Numbered from the stretch's first letter, positions 34,007 to 42,784 are shown. The stretch is DNA of 58,940 nt from Planctomycetota bacterium (GCA_020845475.1 JADLFN010000056.1:1-58940); one strand, 5' to 3'. The notes: a model not told the origin generated them from the letters alone. Program-made: numbers and translations.

Positions 34007-34615
34007 TCAAACCGGCCAGGCCGTGAAACCGAGTTCGACGAGTGCGTGGCCCGGCGTGAGATTGAGTTTCTGAAGCCGAATCAGCGCGGCACTCTGTGCA
34101 AGTTCGGGGCGCAAGGCGCGAACCAACGCCGTGAAATCCAGGCGCACGCGCGCCCCCTTGGTGCGCAAGTCAGAGATGTTGACCGGAAGGCTCGACGCGA
34201 TTTTGCCCACCATGGCAAGCAGCATGTCGGCGAACATGCTTGAAAACGCCAGCGGCTCCTCGACGGTAAACATGATCGCGCCGCCCCCTGAATCCTGGGC
34301 AATCGCCAACTCCGCCACTTTCAGGCTGATGCGCGTGTCGATGGGTGGGCGGGGCGGCCAGGCCTTGCCGGGAATCTTCACGCGAACATTCAGCGTGGCC
34401 GCGTCTTGCGCAAAGCCGAAGAACACATCGTTGACCAAGATATCCTTCTGTTCCGCAGCGCCGGATTCGATGAAGGCGGCCGCAAACTCCTGACTGACGC
34501 CAAATCCGACAGCGGGCTTGTCCGTGCCCTGGCGCGCTGCAAGCGAAGAGACAAATCGGCGAAAGGCCGCCTGTGCGCGCTCAATCTGTTCAGGCGAGGG
34601 TGGCTGGATTTGCAT
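34007..34615 (-). CDS. Hypothetical soluble protein
   Basis: 202 residues without signal peptide, membrane helix or cysteine motif. The N-terminal part is helical (PEQIERAQAAFRRFVSSL). The middle has alternating strands (KDILVNDVFFGF, TLNVRVKIPGK) and a Gly-rich turn. I recognise no family. The start at 34615 has an AAGGTG ribosome binding site 7 bases upstream. An upstream in-frame ATG lacks one. It ends 37 bases before the exchanger gene's start and may be in the same transcript. Confidence 0.6.
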   Translation of the reverse strand: MQIQPPSPEQIERAQAAFRRFVSSLAARQGTDKPAVGFGVSQEFAAAFIESGAAEQKDILVNDVFFGFAQDAATLNVRVKIPGKAWPPRPPIDTRISLKVAELAIAQDSGGGAIMFTVEEPLAFSSMFADMLLAMVGKIASSLPVNISDLRTKGARVRLDFTALVRALRPELAQSAALIRLQKLNLTPGHALVELGFTAWPV

Positions 34616-34728
34616 CGTGCACACCTTAGCGAGAGTTTTTGGCGCGGCCAGTTGGCGCTGGCGGCAAGTGCAATCTGGCAAGGCGTGACGCAGAGCGCTA
34701 GGCTGTCAGCACTTGCAAGGATCGCACC

Positions 34729-35493
34729 ATGGGCGATGAACTGATGCAGACGATGCAGGAAGTGGATTCAACACCACGCCTGATTGTCGAATGCATGACA
34801 AGCACGCTTGCCGGACGGCGTTTTGCCTTCACCGCAACAGATTTGAAGCGGGGCGTGCTGCTGGGGCGCGCGTCGGATTGCCATGTGCGGTTTGACGCGT
34901 CCAAAGACCTCAAGGTGTCCGGTCACCACGCCATGATTGATGAACGCGAAGGCAAGATCATGGTGCGCGACCAGGGCAGTTCCAACGGTGTGTTCCTCAA
35001 TGATGTTCGCGTGACGGCCGGCGGCGCAGCGGTTCTCTCCGGAAGCAAGCTCGCGCTTGGCCAGGAAGGCGCGATCATGAAACTGCTCGTGCCCGGGCAG
35101 AGCAGTGGCAAGACTTCGCAGGGTATGCATCAGGCGCCCCAAGCCGCGCCGGCGGATCGGCCGTTGCGGCCCGCGCCGGGAACGGGTGCCGTGCCAGTGG
35201 CCCCCGCGCCATCACCGCCTCCTCCTCTGCCGCCGGCCGATCAAGCTGGGCGGGGCATGCCCTCGGTGCAAACCGATCCCGCGTTGTTGCAGCAGAGAGC
35301 GCCGGATCCTGGGCCAAAGCCGCCCAGCGCCAGTGATCGCACACGCATGGTGTTAAAGGAAGAAGCGCGCGTGGCTGAAGCGCGGCCCAGACGCAAAGGC
35401 GGCGCGGGTGTCACGTTTGCCGGCGCGCTGCTGCTGCTGCTGCTGGCGGCAGGGGCGATTGCGGCCTGGCACTTCATGGGCCAGCCCAGGTGA
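34729..35493 (+). CDS. FHA domain protein with C-terminal membrane anchor
   Basis: 254 residues. An FHA domain (about 20-115) shows the phosphothreonine-binding signatures LLGRASDCHVRF, SGHHAMI and GSSNGVFLNDVRV. A Pro/Ala-rich linker follows, then a Lys/Arg-rich stretch and one C-terminal helix (about 230-250), making it a tail-anchored protein with the FHA in the cytosol. FHA domains bind phosphothreonine on partners, often substrates of Ser/Thr kinases. AAGGA precedes the ATG by 8 bases. No kinase gene is in the window. Confidence 0.85.
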   Translation: MGDELMQTMQEVDSTPRLIVECMTSTLAGRRFAFTATDLKRGVLLGRASDCHVRFDASKDLKVSGHHAMIDEREGKIMVRDQGSSNGVFLNDVRVTAGGAAVLSGSKLALGQEGAIMKLLVPGQSSGKTSQGMHQAPQAAPADRPLRPAPGTGAVPVAPAPSPPPPLPPADQAGRGMPSVQTDPALLQQRAPDPGPKPPSASDRTRMVLKEEARVAEARPRRKGGAGVTFAGALLLLLLAAGAIAAWHFMGQPR

Positions 35494-35628
35494 TGACATA
35501 GCAGGCACTCGTCACGCCCGCGGAATCGGCGGGGAATCGCCATCCGTGCTTCTGAAGTTTCGCTCAAGTCCTGCTCCCGATAACGCCGAAACATAGGCAC
35601 GGCCCAAGGGCCCTTTACGGGAGACACC

Positions 35629-35889
35629 ATGCAGACCACACAGGAACGCAGGCTTTCGGATCGTCGCAGCGACGGTCGCCGCGTTGAAGACGTAAAACTC
35701 AAATTGCTCGAGGACAGCCTGAAGGAGTTGCCGCGCTACTTCCTGGCTTACTCGGACCCGCAAAAGGGCGTGTACAGCTTCTTCTACTCTGATTTGCAGG
35801 ACGCCGAGACCATGGTCCGCGCCCTGATTGACGAGGGAATTCCGGAACACATGATCGGCCTTTACGAGCGCCGTGTTTCCGAGGAATAG
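35629..35889 (+). CDS. Small conserved-looking hypothetical protein
   Basis: 86 residues. An Arg/Asp-rich N-terminus (ERRLSDRRSDGRR) is followed by a helical acidic region with aromatic residues (YFLAYSDPQKGVYSFFYSD). It is soluble and has no known domain. GGGAG lies 6 bases before the ATG. A strong terminator begins 40 bases after its stop, separating it from the sigma-fragment gene. Confidence 0.7.
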   Translation: MQTTQERRLSDRRSDGRRVEDVKLKLLEDSLKELPRYFLAYSDPQKGVYSFFYSDLQDAETMVRALIDEGIPEHMIGLYERRVSEE

Positions 35890-35929
35890 TCATAGGTAGG
35901 GGTTGCGCCAAAGCGCGCCCCGAGAATTG

Positions 35930-35962
35930 ACCGGCGCCGGGGCGACCCGGCGCCGGTCTTTT
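35930..35962 (+). terminator. Rho-independent terminator with 12-bp stem
   Basis: Positions 35930-35941 (accggcgccggg) pair perfectly with 35946-35957 around the loop GCGA, followed by CTTTTG. This is a strong terminator for the small gene ending at 35889. A downstream gene must have its own promoter. Confidence 0.8.
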
Positions 35963-36037
35963 GTGGGCTCCCGTGCAGGGTCTGGTTTTGGTTCCGGCTT
36001 TGATTCTAATGGGTCTGTGCCAGGGAGACGCAGGAAC

Positions 36038-36406
36038 GTGACAGACGAAGACGAGCAGACAGAAAGCGCGCCCAGGCGGGCGACGCACACGCATGATGGC
36101 CAGAGCCTGGACGATCTTTGGCGCAAGTTCCGCGAGCGGAGTGACGTCGAAGCGCGCAACGCGCTGACGGAGTTCTTTTTCGATATCGTTCGCGCCAACA
36201 ACGAGAACATCGCCGAGATCCTGACGCAGGCGATTGAAGACAACGACTTCTATCAGGCCGGCGTGGTGGGCTTTCTGGAGGCGTTGAACAACTTCGATCC
36301 CGGCCAGGGCGTCAGCTTTGAAGAGTATGGTTCGCTGGCCGTGCGCAAGGCGATACTCAAGGAGATTCAAGACCTTGTTGGCGGCGACGTGGCATCTGAT
36401 GCGTGA
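36038..36406 (+). CDS. Stand-alone sigma-factor fragment (regions 1.2-2 of FliA/sigma-28 type)
   Basis: 122 residues from a GTG start (GGGAG 10 bases upstream, though a GTG at 36016 is possible). After a charged N-terminus, residues about 24-118 align in order and spacing with regions 1.2-2.2 of sigma-28-type factors: DDLWRKFRERSDVEARNAL, DFYQAGVVGFLEALNNFDP, GVSFEEYGSLAVRKAILKEI. It stops before the -10-binding part of region 2 is complete, and regions 3 and 4 are absent, so it could contact core RNA polymerase but not recognise a promoter. It may be a core-binding decoy, a remnant, or one half of a split factor. No frame downstream resembles region 4. It converges on the DksA-like gene. Confidence 0.7.
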   Translation: MTDEDEQTESAPRRATHTHDGQSLDDLWRKFRERSDVEARNALTEFFFDIVRANNENIAEILTQAIEDNDFYQAGVVGFLEALNNFDPGQGVSFEEYGSLAVRKAILKEIQDLVGGDVASDA

Positions 36407-36464
36407 TGCGGCGACGTCGGTCCCATGTGTGCTTTGGCATCAGATCGCGAAACGCAAAGGTAAA

Positions 36465-36486
36465 CCGGCCCGCGTTCGCGGGCCGG
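36465..36486 (-). terminator. Terminator hairpin between the sigma fragment and DksA-like genes
   Basis: A near-perfect palindrome (ccggcccgcg at 36465-36474, complement at 36477-36486) lies 20 bases beyond the DksA-like stop. On the minus strand it is followed by TTTACC. It could also stop transcription of the convergent sigma-fragment gene. Confidence 0.7.
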
Positions 36487-36505
36487 GTCGATTTGTCGGC
36501 TTGTT

Positions 36506-37072
36506 TCAGACGCGCGGTTCGGGGTGCACGCCGAATTCAAGGCCGCCGCCCTCGCGCTCGAAGCGCTCGCGTGCCGCCATGGTGATGCGTGTGTAAGGCA
36601 TGGCGCGCAGGCGCTCAACAGAAATGTACTCGCCCGTTGCTTCGCAAACGCCGTACGTGCCTTGCTCAATCTTGTCCAGCGCGCGGTTGATCTCGCGCAG
36701 TTCTTCGCTTTCGTTCTCAATCTGCTGCAACGTGAAGTCCTGCTCATATTGCTCGCTTGAGCTGTCGGCGATGTGGTTCATCGAGAGCGTCTTGGTTTCG
36801 TCCGAGAACGCTTCCTTCTCCATCTCCTCCACGTCGCCCATGAGCTGGCGGCGGCGTGCCAGCAGCAGGTCACGGAACTCTTCAAGTTCGGCTTTGGTCA
36901 ACTTGCGGTGATGCAGCGTTACGGGCGTTTGTCCGTGCGAACGTTCGGTGAATTCGCGCGCCTTCACGGGCTTTTCAGCGACAGCCTCCACTTTCTTCGA
37001 TTTCTTATCAGCCTTGCCGGCTTTGGCGGGCTTGGCAGATGTCTTCTTTTTTGCGGCAGTGGCTTTGGCCAT
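36506..37072 (-). CDS. DksA/TraR-family RNA polymerase-binding protein with degenerate zinc finger
   Basis: 188 residues. The N-terminus is a Lys/Ala-rich basic tail (about 1-45). A coiled coil (about 60-125) follows, with an acidic tip and Gln/Glu-rich heptads (NHIADSSSEQYEQDFTLQQIENE). The C-terminal globular part has only the first cysteine of the usual four: YGVCEAT-G-EYISVERLRAMPYTRITMAA, where the others are Thr, Thr and Ala. Zinc-less DksA2-like proteins are known to work without metal. It binds RNA polymerase through the secondary channel, often with ppGpp. GAGGAG lies 7 bases before the ATG. The gene follows the Nudix gene on the same strand. Confidence 0.85.
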   Translation of the reverse strand: MAKATAAKKKTSAKPAKAGKADKKSKKVEAVAEKPVKAREFTERSHGQTPVTLHHRKLTKAELEEFRDLLLARRRQLMGDVEEMEKEAFSDETKTLSMNHIADSSSEQYEQDFTLQQIENESEELREINRALDKIEQGTYGVCEATGEYISVERLRAMPYTRITMAARERFEREGGGLEFGVHPEPRV

Positions 37073-37182
37073 GGTGTTTCTCCTCGCTGCGGGCGCTGGG
37101 CCCAGAACCCGGGCCTGTTGCGCCCTGAAGTGCCGCAGAATGGTAGGAACGAGTGGGGGGGTGTCAAGCAAACCCGCGTATT

Positions 37183-37608
37183 TCAAGGCATCTGGGGCGG
37201 TTGCTCTATCAAGCGCCGCAGGACGGGCATCGAGCCCTCCAGGAAACGGTACTCGCCGGCTTCCTGCGGAGTGACCCAGCGGTGCATCATTGCTCCTTGC
37301 CGGGCGGCCTGGCCCTCTTTCACGCGACCAATGAAAAAGACGACGTTGACCTCACGATCAGGGTGGGACACAACGCGCCGGTCGTACTCAGCCAGCGCCA
37401 GCGCCTCGATCCCGATCTCCTCCATGAGTTCGCGGCGCGCGCACTGTTCAAGGGTTTCTTCGCCCTGGCGCTTGCCGCCCGGCCATTCCCACCAGCCGCC
37501 AAAATACGCCTGCTGCGGGCGCAGGTTGATGAGCATGCGGCCCGCGGCATAGCCCGTGCCTGCGTCGCCGTCGAATAGGATCACCACCGCCACTTCGCTT
37601 GTCTTCAT
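37183..37608 (-). CDS. Nudix hydrolase (MutT-like)
   Basis: 141 residues. The full Nudix box is present: GGKRQGEETLEQCARRELMEEIG, matching G-x5-E-x7-R-E-U-x-E-E-x-G-U. This domain cleaves nucleoside diphosphates linked to other groups. Early residues VAVVILFDGDAGTGYAAG and the QQAYFGGWWEWPGGK segment resemble 8-oxo-dGTP pyrophosphatases. The start ATG at 37608 is the most N-terminal consistent with the fold. The next gene downstream on this strand, dksA-like, begins 110 bases later. Confidence 0.88.
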   Translation of the reverse strand: MKTSEVAVVILFDGDAGTGYAAGRMLINLRPQQAYFGGWWEWPGGKRQGEETLEQCARRELMEEIGIEALALAEYDRRVVSHPDREVNVVFFIGRVKEGQAARQGAMMHRWVTPQEAGEYRFLEGSMPVLRRLIEQPPQMP

Positions 37609-37670
37609 GCCACAATTATGCCAGCGCGCCTGCCGCGCGGGCGTACAATACATGGGCATCTGGAGCCGCC

Positions 37671-39773
37671 ATGGCGATCAAGAAGATTCTCAAGTGGGGT
37701 GGTTTGTCGGTCGGGGCGGTTGTCGCCTGTCTGGTCGCGTTTGTAGGGACGCGCTATTTGGCTGCCGGCGCAGAGTTTGAGGGCCGGCTCGAAGACCTCG
37801 CCCCGGCTGAAGTGTCCAGCGTAATCCGCATCGACGACGTCTCCAGGCGCCAGAAGGAAGTCAGTGTGTTTATCAATGAAGCGCTGCTGGAGCGCGCCAC
37901 GTTTGCGCGCCTGGAACAGTCCGAATTGTGGAAGTCGCGCGTGGGAAAATCGCTGGGCTCGGACATGCGCGAGTTCAAGGAAAAGCATCTGGATGACGGG
38001 ATAAAGAAGGCCGACGTCCAGTTGCGCGAATCGGCAGGGCTGGCGCTGTTCAAAGATGTGCTGGGCGGTGAGCTGCTGCTTTGCACGGATGACGAAAACG
38101 GGCAGTCTCGCTTCGTGGCGCTATCTCGCGTTTCGCGCAAGGTTCGGTTTTACTGGCAGTTTGCGGGCTTTGCGCCCTCCTTTGCCCCAAGCGGCCCCGG
38201 CAGCCCAGAACTGCGTTTTGATTCCGGTGTGATGCGCGTGAAACTGCCCCCTGCCAAGGCCGCGCCGGGTGCTCCCGAATCTGCGCAGGCGCCCAAGGCC
38301 ACGGAGCTTTTTGTCGTGCTGCTGGATGACGTGCTGGTGGTGGGAGACAGCCCCAAGCTGGTCAACGCCACCATCCTGGCGCACCGCGGCGAGCTCAAAG
38401 GCCTGTCCGCCAATGCGCGATTCAAGGATGCGTGCGCCTTGCCGGACAAAGAAGAAGCCAAGCGCCATTCCCTGAAACTGTGGATGGATCTGGACCGCCT
38501 GCGCACCCAGCTCAAACCGGTGGACAAGAACGGGCAAATGGTCAGCCCCGTGGACGCGTACAACGCGCTGCCCGCGAGCGTGATCAAGCTCAACTACGAT
38601 GTGCTCGGCCCCATCAACAGGATCATTGAAAAAGACCTCGATACCCGGCCTTTCTGCGCGGCTTACTACGGTGTCGATTTTTCGGACAGCGCCTCGATCC
38701 TGTTTGACCAGTACTTGCTGGCTGACGAAGAACGCCTTGCCCAGCCGCAATACTCGCACCTGCGCAAGACGTGGGCTCTGCCGCCTGCACTGCCGGGCCA
38801 GCTCTCGCTTTTCCCTGAGGATCTGGTTTCACAGGTCAGTTATCGGCAGTCGCTTGAGACCATCAACAATGAAGTGCTGGACGAGTCAGCGCGGCTTTCC
38901 TTCATCGGCGATTTCACGCGCGTGCTGCAAACCATCGGGGCGGAGGAAGTTGTCATGGGCGTTGCCCCGCGCGCCTATCAACCCGACGTTACGGAAATCT
39001 CGGGCGTGCCGCTTCCCGCGTTTGTGTTTGCGTTTCGCGTCAAGAACCCGACCGATGATGCAGCGGGCAAGCTGCTCAACGGCTTCCTTGACAACATGCT
39101 GGGCCGCAAACCCCAGAATCCCGGCGACCCGCCGCGCAAGGTCACGCGCGTTGTTAAGGAAGAAACACTTGAGGGCCAGCGCATTTTCGCCTTCGACTAC
39201 ATCGGTGAGGATGCGAATGAACGAAACTCCAACGCCACGCGCCTGACGCTTCAAACCAAGTGCGGAGTTGTGGGAGAGTGGCTGCTGATCACGAACTCCC
39301 GTGAACTGTTGCGCAAGTCAATTGTAAGCAAGGGCCGCGTCGATTCGGGGCTCTACAAAGCCGCCTCGGCCTTGTGGCGCGATATGCCCGGCACGGCTAA
39401 CGCCACGGTGTTCATTGATTTCAGCCGTCTTGCCGGTTTCATTGATGACCCAAAGCTGCTCAAGACCATCCGGGACGCGAAGTATAACGTCAACCAGATT
39501 GACGGACGCGACCCGGGCGCGCTGCGCCGCGAAATCTGCCAGAATCTCGGCCTCGACCCGAACAACGAGAAGAACCTGAGCGACCCGAAGGTCGCCGCGG
39601 AATACGAACGCCGCAAAAAGTCGTGGCTTGAAACCTGCCGTGTTGAGGGCGACAAGTACATCGGTGACATGCGCAATGATGTCAACGGCTTGACGTTCTT
39701 TCAGGATGCGGCGCTGTTCACGACCTTCGATAAGAACGCGCTGCACACGCGCGGTGTCATCAGAATCCGCTAG
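37671..39773 (+). CDS. Large membrane-anchored hypothetical protein
   Basis: 700 residues. A single N-terminal transmembrane helix (about 9-30) precedes a large exported domain rich in alternating strands and helices. Visible blocks include SSVIRIDDVSRRQKEVSVF, AYYGVDFSDSASILFDQYLL, and a late ATVFIDFSRLAGFIDD segment. No catalytic motif is recognised. GGAG lies 5 bases before the ATG. It is followed after 59 bases by the transglutaminase-type gene on the same strand, so the two may share a transcript. Confidence 0.72.
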   Translation: MAIKKILKWGGLSVGAVVACLVAFVGTRYLAAGAEFEGRLEDLAPAEVSSVIRIDDVSRRQKEVSVFINEALLERATFARLEQSELWKSRVGKSLGSDMREFKEKHLDDGIKKADVQLRESAGLALFKDVLGGELLLCTDDENGQSRFVALSRVSRKVRFYWQFAGFAPSFAPSGPGSPELRFDSGVMRVKLPPAKAAPGAPESAQAPKATELFVVLLDDVLVVGDSPKLVNATILAHRGELKGLSANARFKDACALPDKEEAKRHSLKLWMDLDRLRTQLKPVDKNGQMVSPVDAYNALPASVIKLNYDVLGPINRIIEKDLDTRPFCAAYYGVDFSDSASILFDQYLLADEERLAQPQYSHLRKTWALPPALPGQLSLFPEDLVSQVSYRQSLETINNEVLDESARLSFIGDFTRVLQTIGAEEVVMGVAPRAYQPDVTEISGVPLPAFVFAFRVKNPTDDAAGKLLNGFLDNMLGRKPQNPGDPPRKVTRVVKEETLEGQRIFAFDYIGEDANERNSNATRLTLQTKCGVVGEWLLITNSRELLRKSIVSKGRVDSGLYKAASALWRDMPGTANATVFIDFSRLAGFIDDPKLLKTIRDAKYNVNQIDGRDPGALRREICQNLGLDPNNEKNLSDPKVAAEYERRKKSWLETCRVEGDKYIGDMRNDVNGLTFFQDAALFTTFDKNALHTRGVIRIR

Positions 39774-39832
39774 AATGATCGGTGGAGTTTCACAGGGTGT
39801 TCGTGGAGTCGAAACCTGCTCGAAGGGCGCCT

Positions 39833-41389
39833 ATGAAGATCGCGGCAGCAGTGCTGATTCTGTTATGGCTTACGGTTCCTGTTGCGGCGCAACAGCAGCA
39901 CAAGCCCGAGATGCGCGCTTACTCCTATCTGGTTTATTGGAAAAACGCGCGTATTGGCTACCAGGAATCAACGTGGAAAACCGAAACCGTGGACGGCGAG
40001 CACCGCGACACGATCACCGACGAAACCTACATCAAGATCAAGCGCAGTTTTGACGGCACCACTTTTGAAATCAAGGAAAGCACAAGCAAAGTGTACGGGC
40101 CGGACTGGAAGCCGCTGTCGCAAGTCAACGAACGCAGCGACGGCGGCCAGAAGACCCGAACCGAAGTCGTTTACTCGGAAGGCATGATCAGCGTGACCGA
40201 GGCCAGCGGCCAGGGCAAGCCGGTGAAATTCGAAATCACGCTCGATGGCAAGAACTACATGGATGACCAGCAGGCTTTCGCCAAGCTGAAATCCGAGGGC
40301 CGACTCAAGGCCCAGGAGCGCCTGAGTTTTGACGCTTTCAGCAGCAGCGATAAGGCGCTGGTGCCTTGCACATGGATCGTGGGTCAGGTCGCCACCCGCA
40401 AGGCGAAAACCGGCGAGACGCTCAAGGGCACCTCGGTCAGCGTGGTGCAGGGCGGTGCGCGCACTGAACTGCTGCTAGATGACAACGGCCTTCCGCTCTG
40501 GGTGTGGTCTTCGGCCATGATTTCAGCCGAGCGCGTGGACAAGATTCCCGTGCCCTTTGAAGTGGAGAGCCCGCCCGAAATCAAGTCGAGCATGGAGGCC
40601 AATGCCGTCATCCCCGGCGATGACACCCAGATCGAGCGAATGGAGATTCACTTCAAGTTCCCCGTCGATGATGGTGATGGCGTTCCCCCATTGCTTGACA
40701 GCAACAGCTACCACGACGTCGTACGCTGGGAGAAGGGCAAGCAAACCGGTTATGCCGCGCGCCTCAAATCCCAGCGCCTGCCCGAAGATTTCAAGGCGCC
40801 CGCCTTTCCGCTTGAGAAAGTCGATGAAAGCGCAAAGAAGTTTCTCGCCGCGACACCCATGTGCGAGAGTGAGGATGAGGTGCTGGCCGCGAAATCCGCC
40901 GACGTCGTGAAAAAGTGCAAGGATGCGCGCGACGCGGCCACGGCGCTTTGCAAGTTCGTCTTTCGCTATCTTGCCAAGAAAAGCGGCAACTCGGGAACCG
41001 CGACTGCCCGCCAGGCCTACGACGAGAAGAAAGGCGATTGCACGGAGCACGCAGCATTGTTCGTGGCATTGGCTCGGGCGGCCGGGCTTCCCGCGCGTTG
41101 CGTCAGCGGCACCGTGTACCTTGCAGGGAAAGACGAGGCGTTCTGGGGTTATCATGCGTGGTCAGAGGTGTGGCTCGGGCGCTGGGTCGTTGTTGATGCC
41201 ACGGTGAACCAAGTGGGCGTTGGCGCGCGCTACCTATTTTTCCAGTATGACGAGCCGGGCGAGACGGAGGGCAGCGGTCGCACGGCGCGCTGTCTATCGA
41301 ATGATTTCACCCCGATCATCGACGCCTACCGGCTCAAGGGCCGAGACGAGTTCCGGCTCGAGAACAGCAAGAAGTTCGAATTCAGGTAG
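39833..41389 (+). CDS. Exported transglutaminase-like (papain-fold) protein
   Basis: 518 residues with a signal peptide (cleavage near residue 18). The C-terminal transglutaminase-core domain has a Cys-His-Asp triad: Cys403 in KGDCTEHA, His441 in GYHAWSEV, Asp455 in VVVDATVN. The preceding 380 residues are beta-rich and probably bind the target. Domains of this type act as proteases or crosslinking enzymes in the envelope. AAGGG precedes the ATG. Its stop overlaps the convergent response-regulator gene by 8 bases. Confidence 0.85.
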   Translation: MKIAAAVLILLWLTVPVAAQQQHKPEMRAYSYLVYWKNARIGYQESTWKTETVDGEHRDTITDETYIKIKRSFDGTTFEIKESTSKVYGPDWKPLSQVNERSDGGQKTRTEVVYSEGMISVTEASGQGKPVKFEITLDGKNYMDDQQAFAKLKSEGRLKAQERLSFDAFSSSDKALVPCTWIVGQVATRKAKTGETLKGTSVSVVQGGARTELLLDDNGLPLWVWSSAMISAERVDKIPVPFEVESPPEIKSSMEANAVIPGDDTQIERMEIHFKFPVDDGDGVPPLLDSNSYHDVVRWEKGKQTGYAARLKSQRLPEDFKAPAFPLEKVDESAKKFLAATPMCESEDEVLAAKSADVVKKCKDARDAATALCKFVFRYLAKKSGNSGTATARQAYDEKKGDCTEHAALFVALARAAGLPARCVSGTVYLAGKDEAFWGYHAWSEVWLGRWVVVDATVNQVGVGARYLFFQYDEPGETEGSGRTARCLSNDFTPIIDAYRLKGRDEFRLENSKKFEFR

Positions 41390-42272
41390 CGCTTGCGGTG
41401 GTCCGGCTGGATTGGGCCATCAACGCGCATTGGATCTGTTTTTCAAGTTCGGCGATGGAAACCGGCTTTGTCAGTGTCAGCCATGCGCCGGCATCCTCGG
41501 CTGCGTCACGGGTTTTGCCCGATTTGTCCCAGGTCTGGATGATGACGGGTATTCGCGAACCAGGCCGCGCTCGCAGGGCAGAGATCATTCTTGACGCATC
41601 CGTCAGGCCGATCATCCACTCGGAGAGCACCAGATCCAGGCGTTGCTCGCCGATAATCTTCTGTGCTTCACCCATCGTGTGGGCAATCCTCACGGCGTAG
41701 CGCTGCGTGAGCACAGACGCGAGGATCGCGCAACTGCTTTCACAATCGTCAACAAGAAGCACGTGCGTTTTGTCCTGGAGCCTGGTGCGTGCAATGCTCT
41801 TCGAGCGACGCCCGTAGGCGGCGCCTGCCGGAAGCCGCGTGGTTTGGCGCGCCGTAAGCTCCAATACGCTGCGGGCGGCTGCATAGCTTGTTCCGCGGTC
41901 GTGGCGCGAGAGCGCTTCGCGCACACATGCCAACGCAAGAGGCGCGGCAATCGGCTTCTTGATGACGCGCATAGCGCCCAGATGGTGCGCCTCTGAACCG
42001 ATCGTGATCGCGTCGCCGGCTGTCAATACAATGACAGTGGGCCGCAAGTCGGCGCGAATGGAGGTCACGGCATCAAGGATGGCTGAACCGTCTTGCGCGC
42101 CCATCAGCCAGTCTGACAGCACGCAGTCGTAAACCTTGCGCGCAAGCAATCCAAGCGCGATTCCAGGATCGGACACAGCGTCCACCTCAAACTCAACATC
42201 AAGGATGGACTGCATCAAGCGCAGAACAACAGGGTCGTCGTCAATCAGCAGAATGCGATGGGGGGCGGGCAT
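41382..42272 (-). CDS. Double-receiver response regulator; second receiver has Glu at the phosphorylation site
   Basis: 296 residues. Receiver 1 (about 5-120) has DDD at 11-13 and the phospho-acceptor Asp54 in LSDW. A linker joins it to receiver 2 (about 168-285), which has DD at 175-176 and Glu218 in LSEW where the phosphorylated Asp is expected, so it may be locked in an active-like or partner-binding state. There is no output domain, so it acts through protein contacts. AAAGG precedes the ATG. The orphan pilin gene lies 68 bases upstream on the same strand. Confidence 0.85.
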   Translation of the reverse strand: MPAPHRILLIDDDPVVLRLMQSILDVEFEVDAVSDPGIALGLLARKVYDCVLSDWLMGAQDGSAILDAVTSIRADLRPTVIVLTAGDAITIGSEAHHLGAMRVIKKPIAAPLALACVREALSRHDRGTSYAAARSVLELTARQTTRLPAGAAYGRRSKSIARTRLQDKTHVLLVDDCESSCAILASVLTQRYAVRIAHTMGEAQKIIGEQRLDLVLSEWMIGLTDASRMISALRARPGSRIPVIIQTWDKSGKTRDAAEDAGAWLTLTKPVSIAELEKQIQCALMAQSSRTTASAT

Positions 42273-42340
42273 GGCTTTGCCTTTCAGGAAGTGCCGGTGC
42301 GGTTGCCGCAATGGAATACCGAAGGATTACGGGTGGTTCA

Positions 42341-42724
42341 TCAGCGATTGAAGCGCGCGCTGCCGCTGTTGAGATTGGAAGTAATCGTCAGAGATGTGGG
42401 GCCGTCGTCGAAGACTCGCGTGCACGTTGCTGTCCAGGCCGTCGCCGAGCCCCGGCACGAGTAGTTCGTGTGGGAGAAGTACGTCCCTTTCAGTTCCGAA
42501 GTCTTGATTCCAAGGGCGTTAAGGTTGCGCGGCACCGTCTTGTTGCGCTGGTACACGGCACGACCACGGTCCTTCATGACCCCAAGCGCGGCTCGCGCCT
42601 CGGAACTACGCGCATCGCGCGTGTTGCTGGCCAGCAGGGGAACCGCGGCCAGGGAAAGCACGCCAACAACCGAGACGACGATCAGCAATTCCAGCAACGT
42701 AAAACCCCGCGTGTAAGAGTGCAT
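42341..42724 (-). CDS. Type IV pilin/pseudopilin-like prepilin
   Basis: 127 residues. The class III signal GFTLLELLIVV has the Gly-Phe cleavage point and Glu5, followed by a hydrophobic helix that runs through about residue 30. The rest is a small globular pilin head with two cysteines (YSCRGS, TATCTR) that could form a disulfide. No other pilus or type II secretion genes lie in the window. It could be a minor pilin serving a machine encoded elsewhere. GGAG precedes the ATG. Confidence 0.88.
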   Translation of the reverse strand: MHSYTRGFTLLELLIVVSVVGVLSLAAVPLLASNTRDARSSEARAALGVMKDRGRAVYQRNKTVPRNLNALGIKTSELKGTYFSHTNYSCRGSATAWTATCTRVFDDGPTSLTITSNLNSGSARFNR

Positions 42725-42784
42725 GGCTCACTCCATTGGTTTTGTTCCGGGCCCACCCCGGACACGCGTGCGATGCTGCACGCT

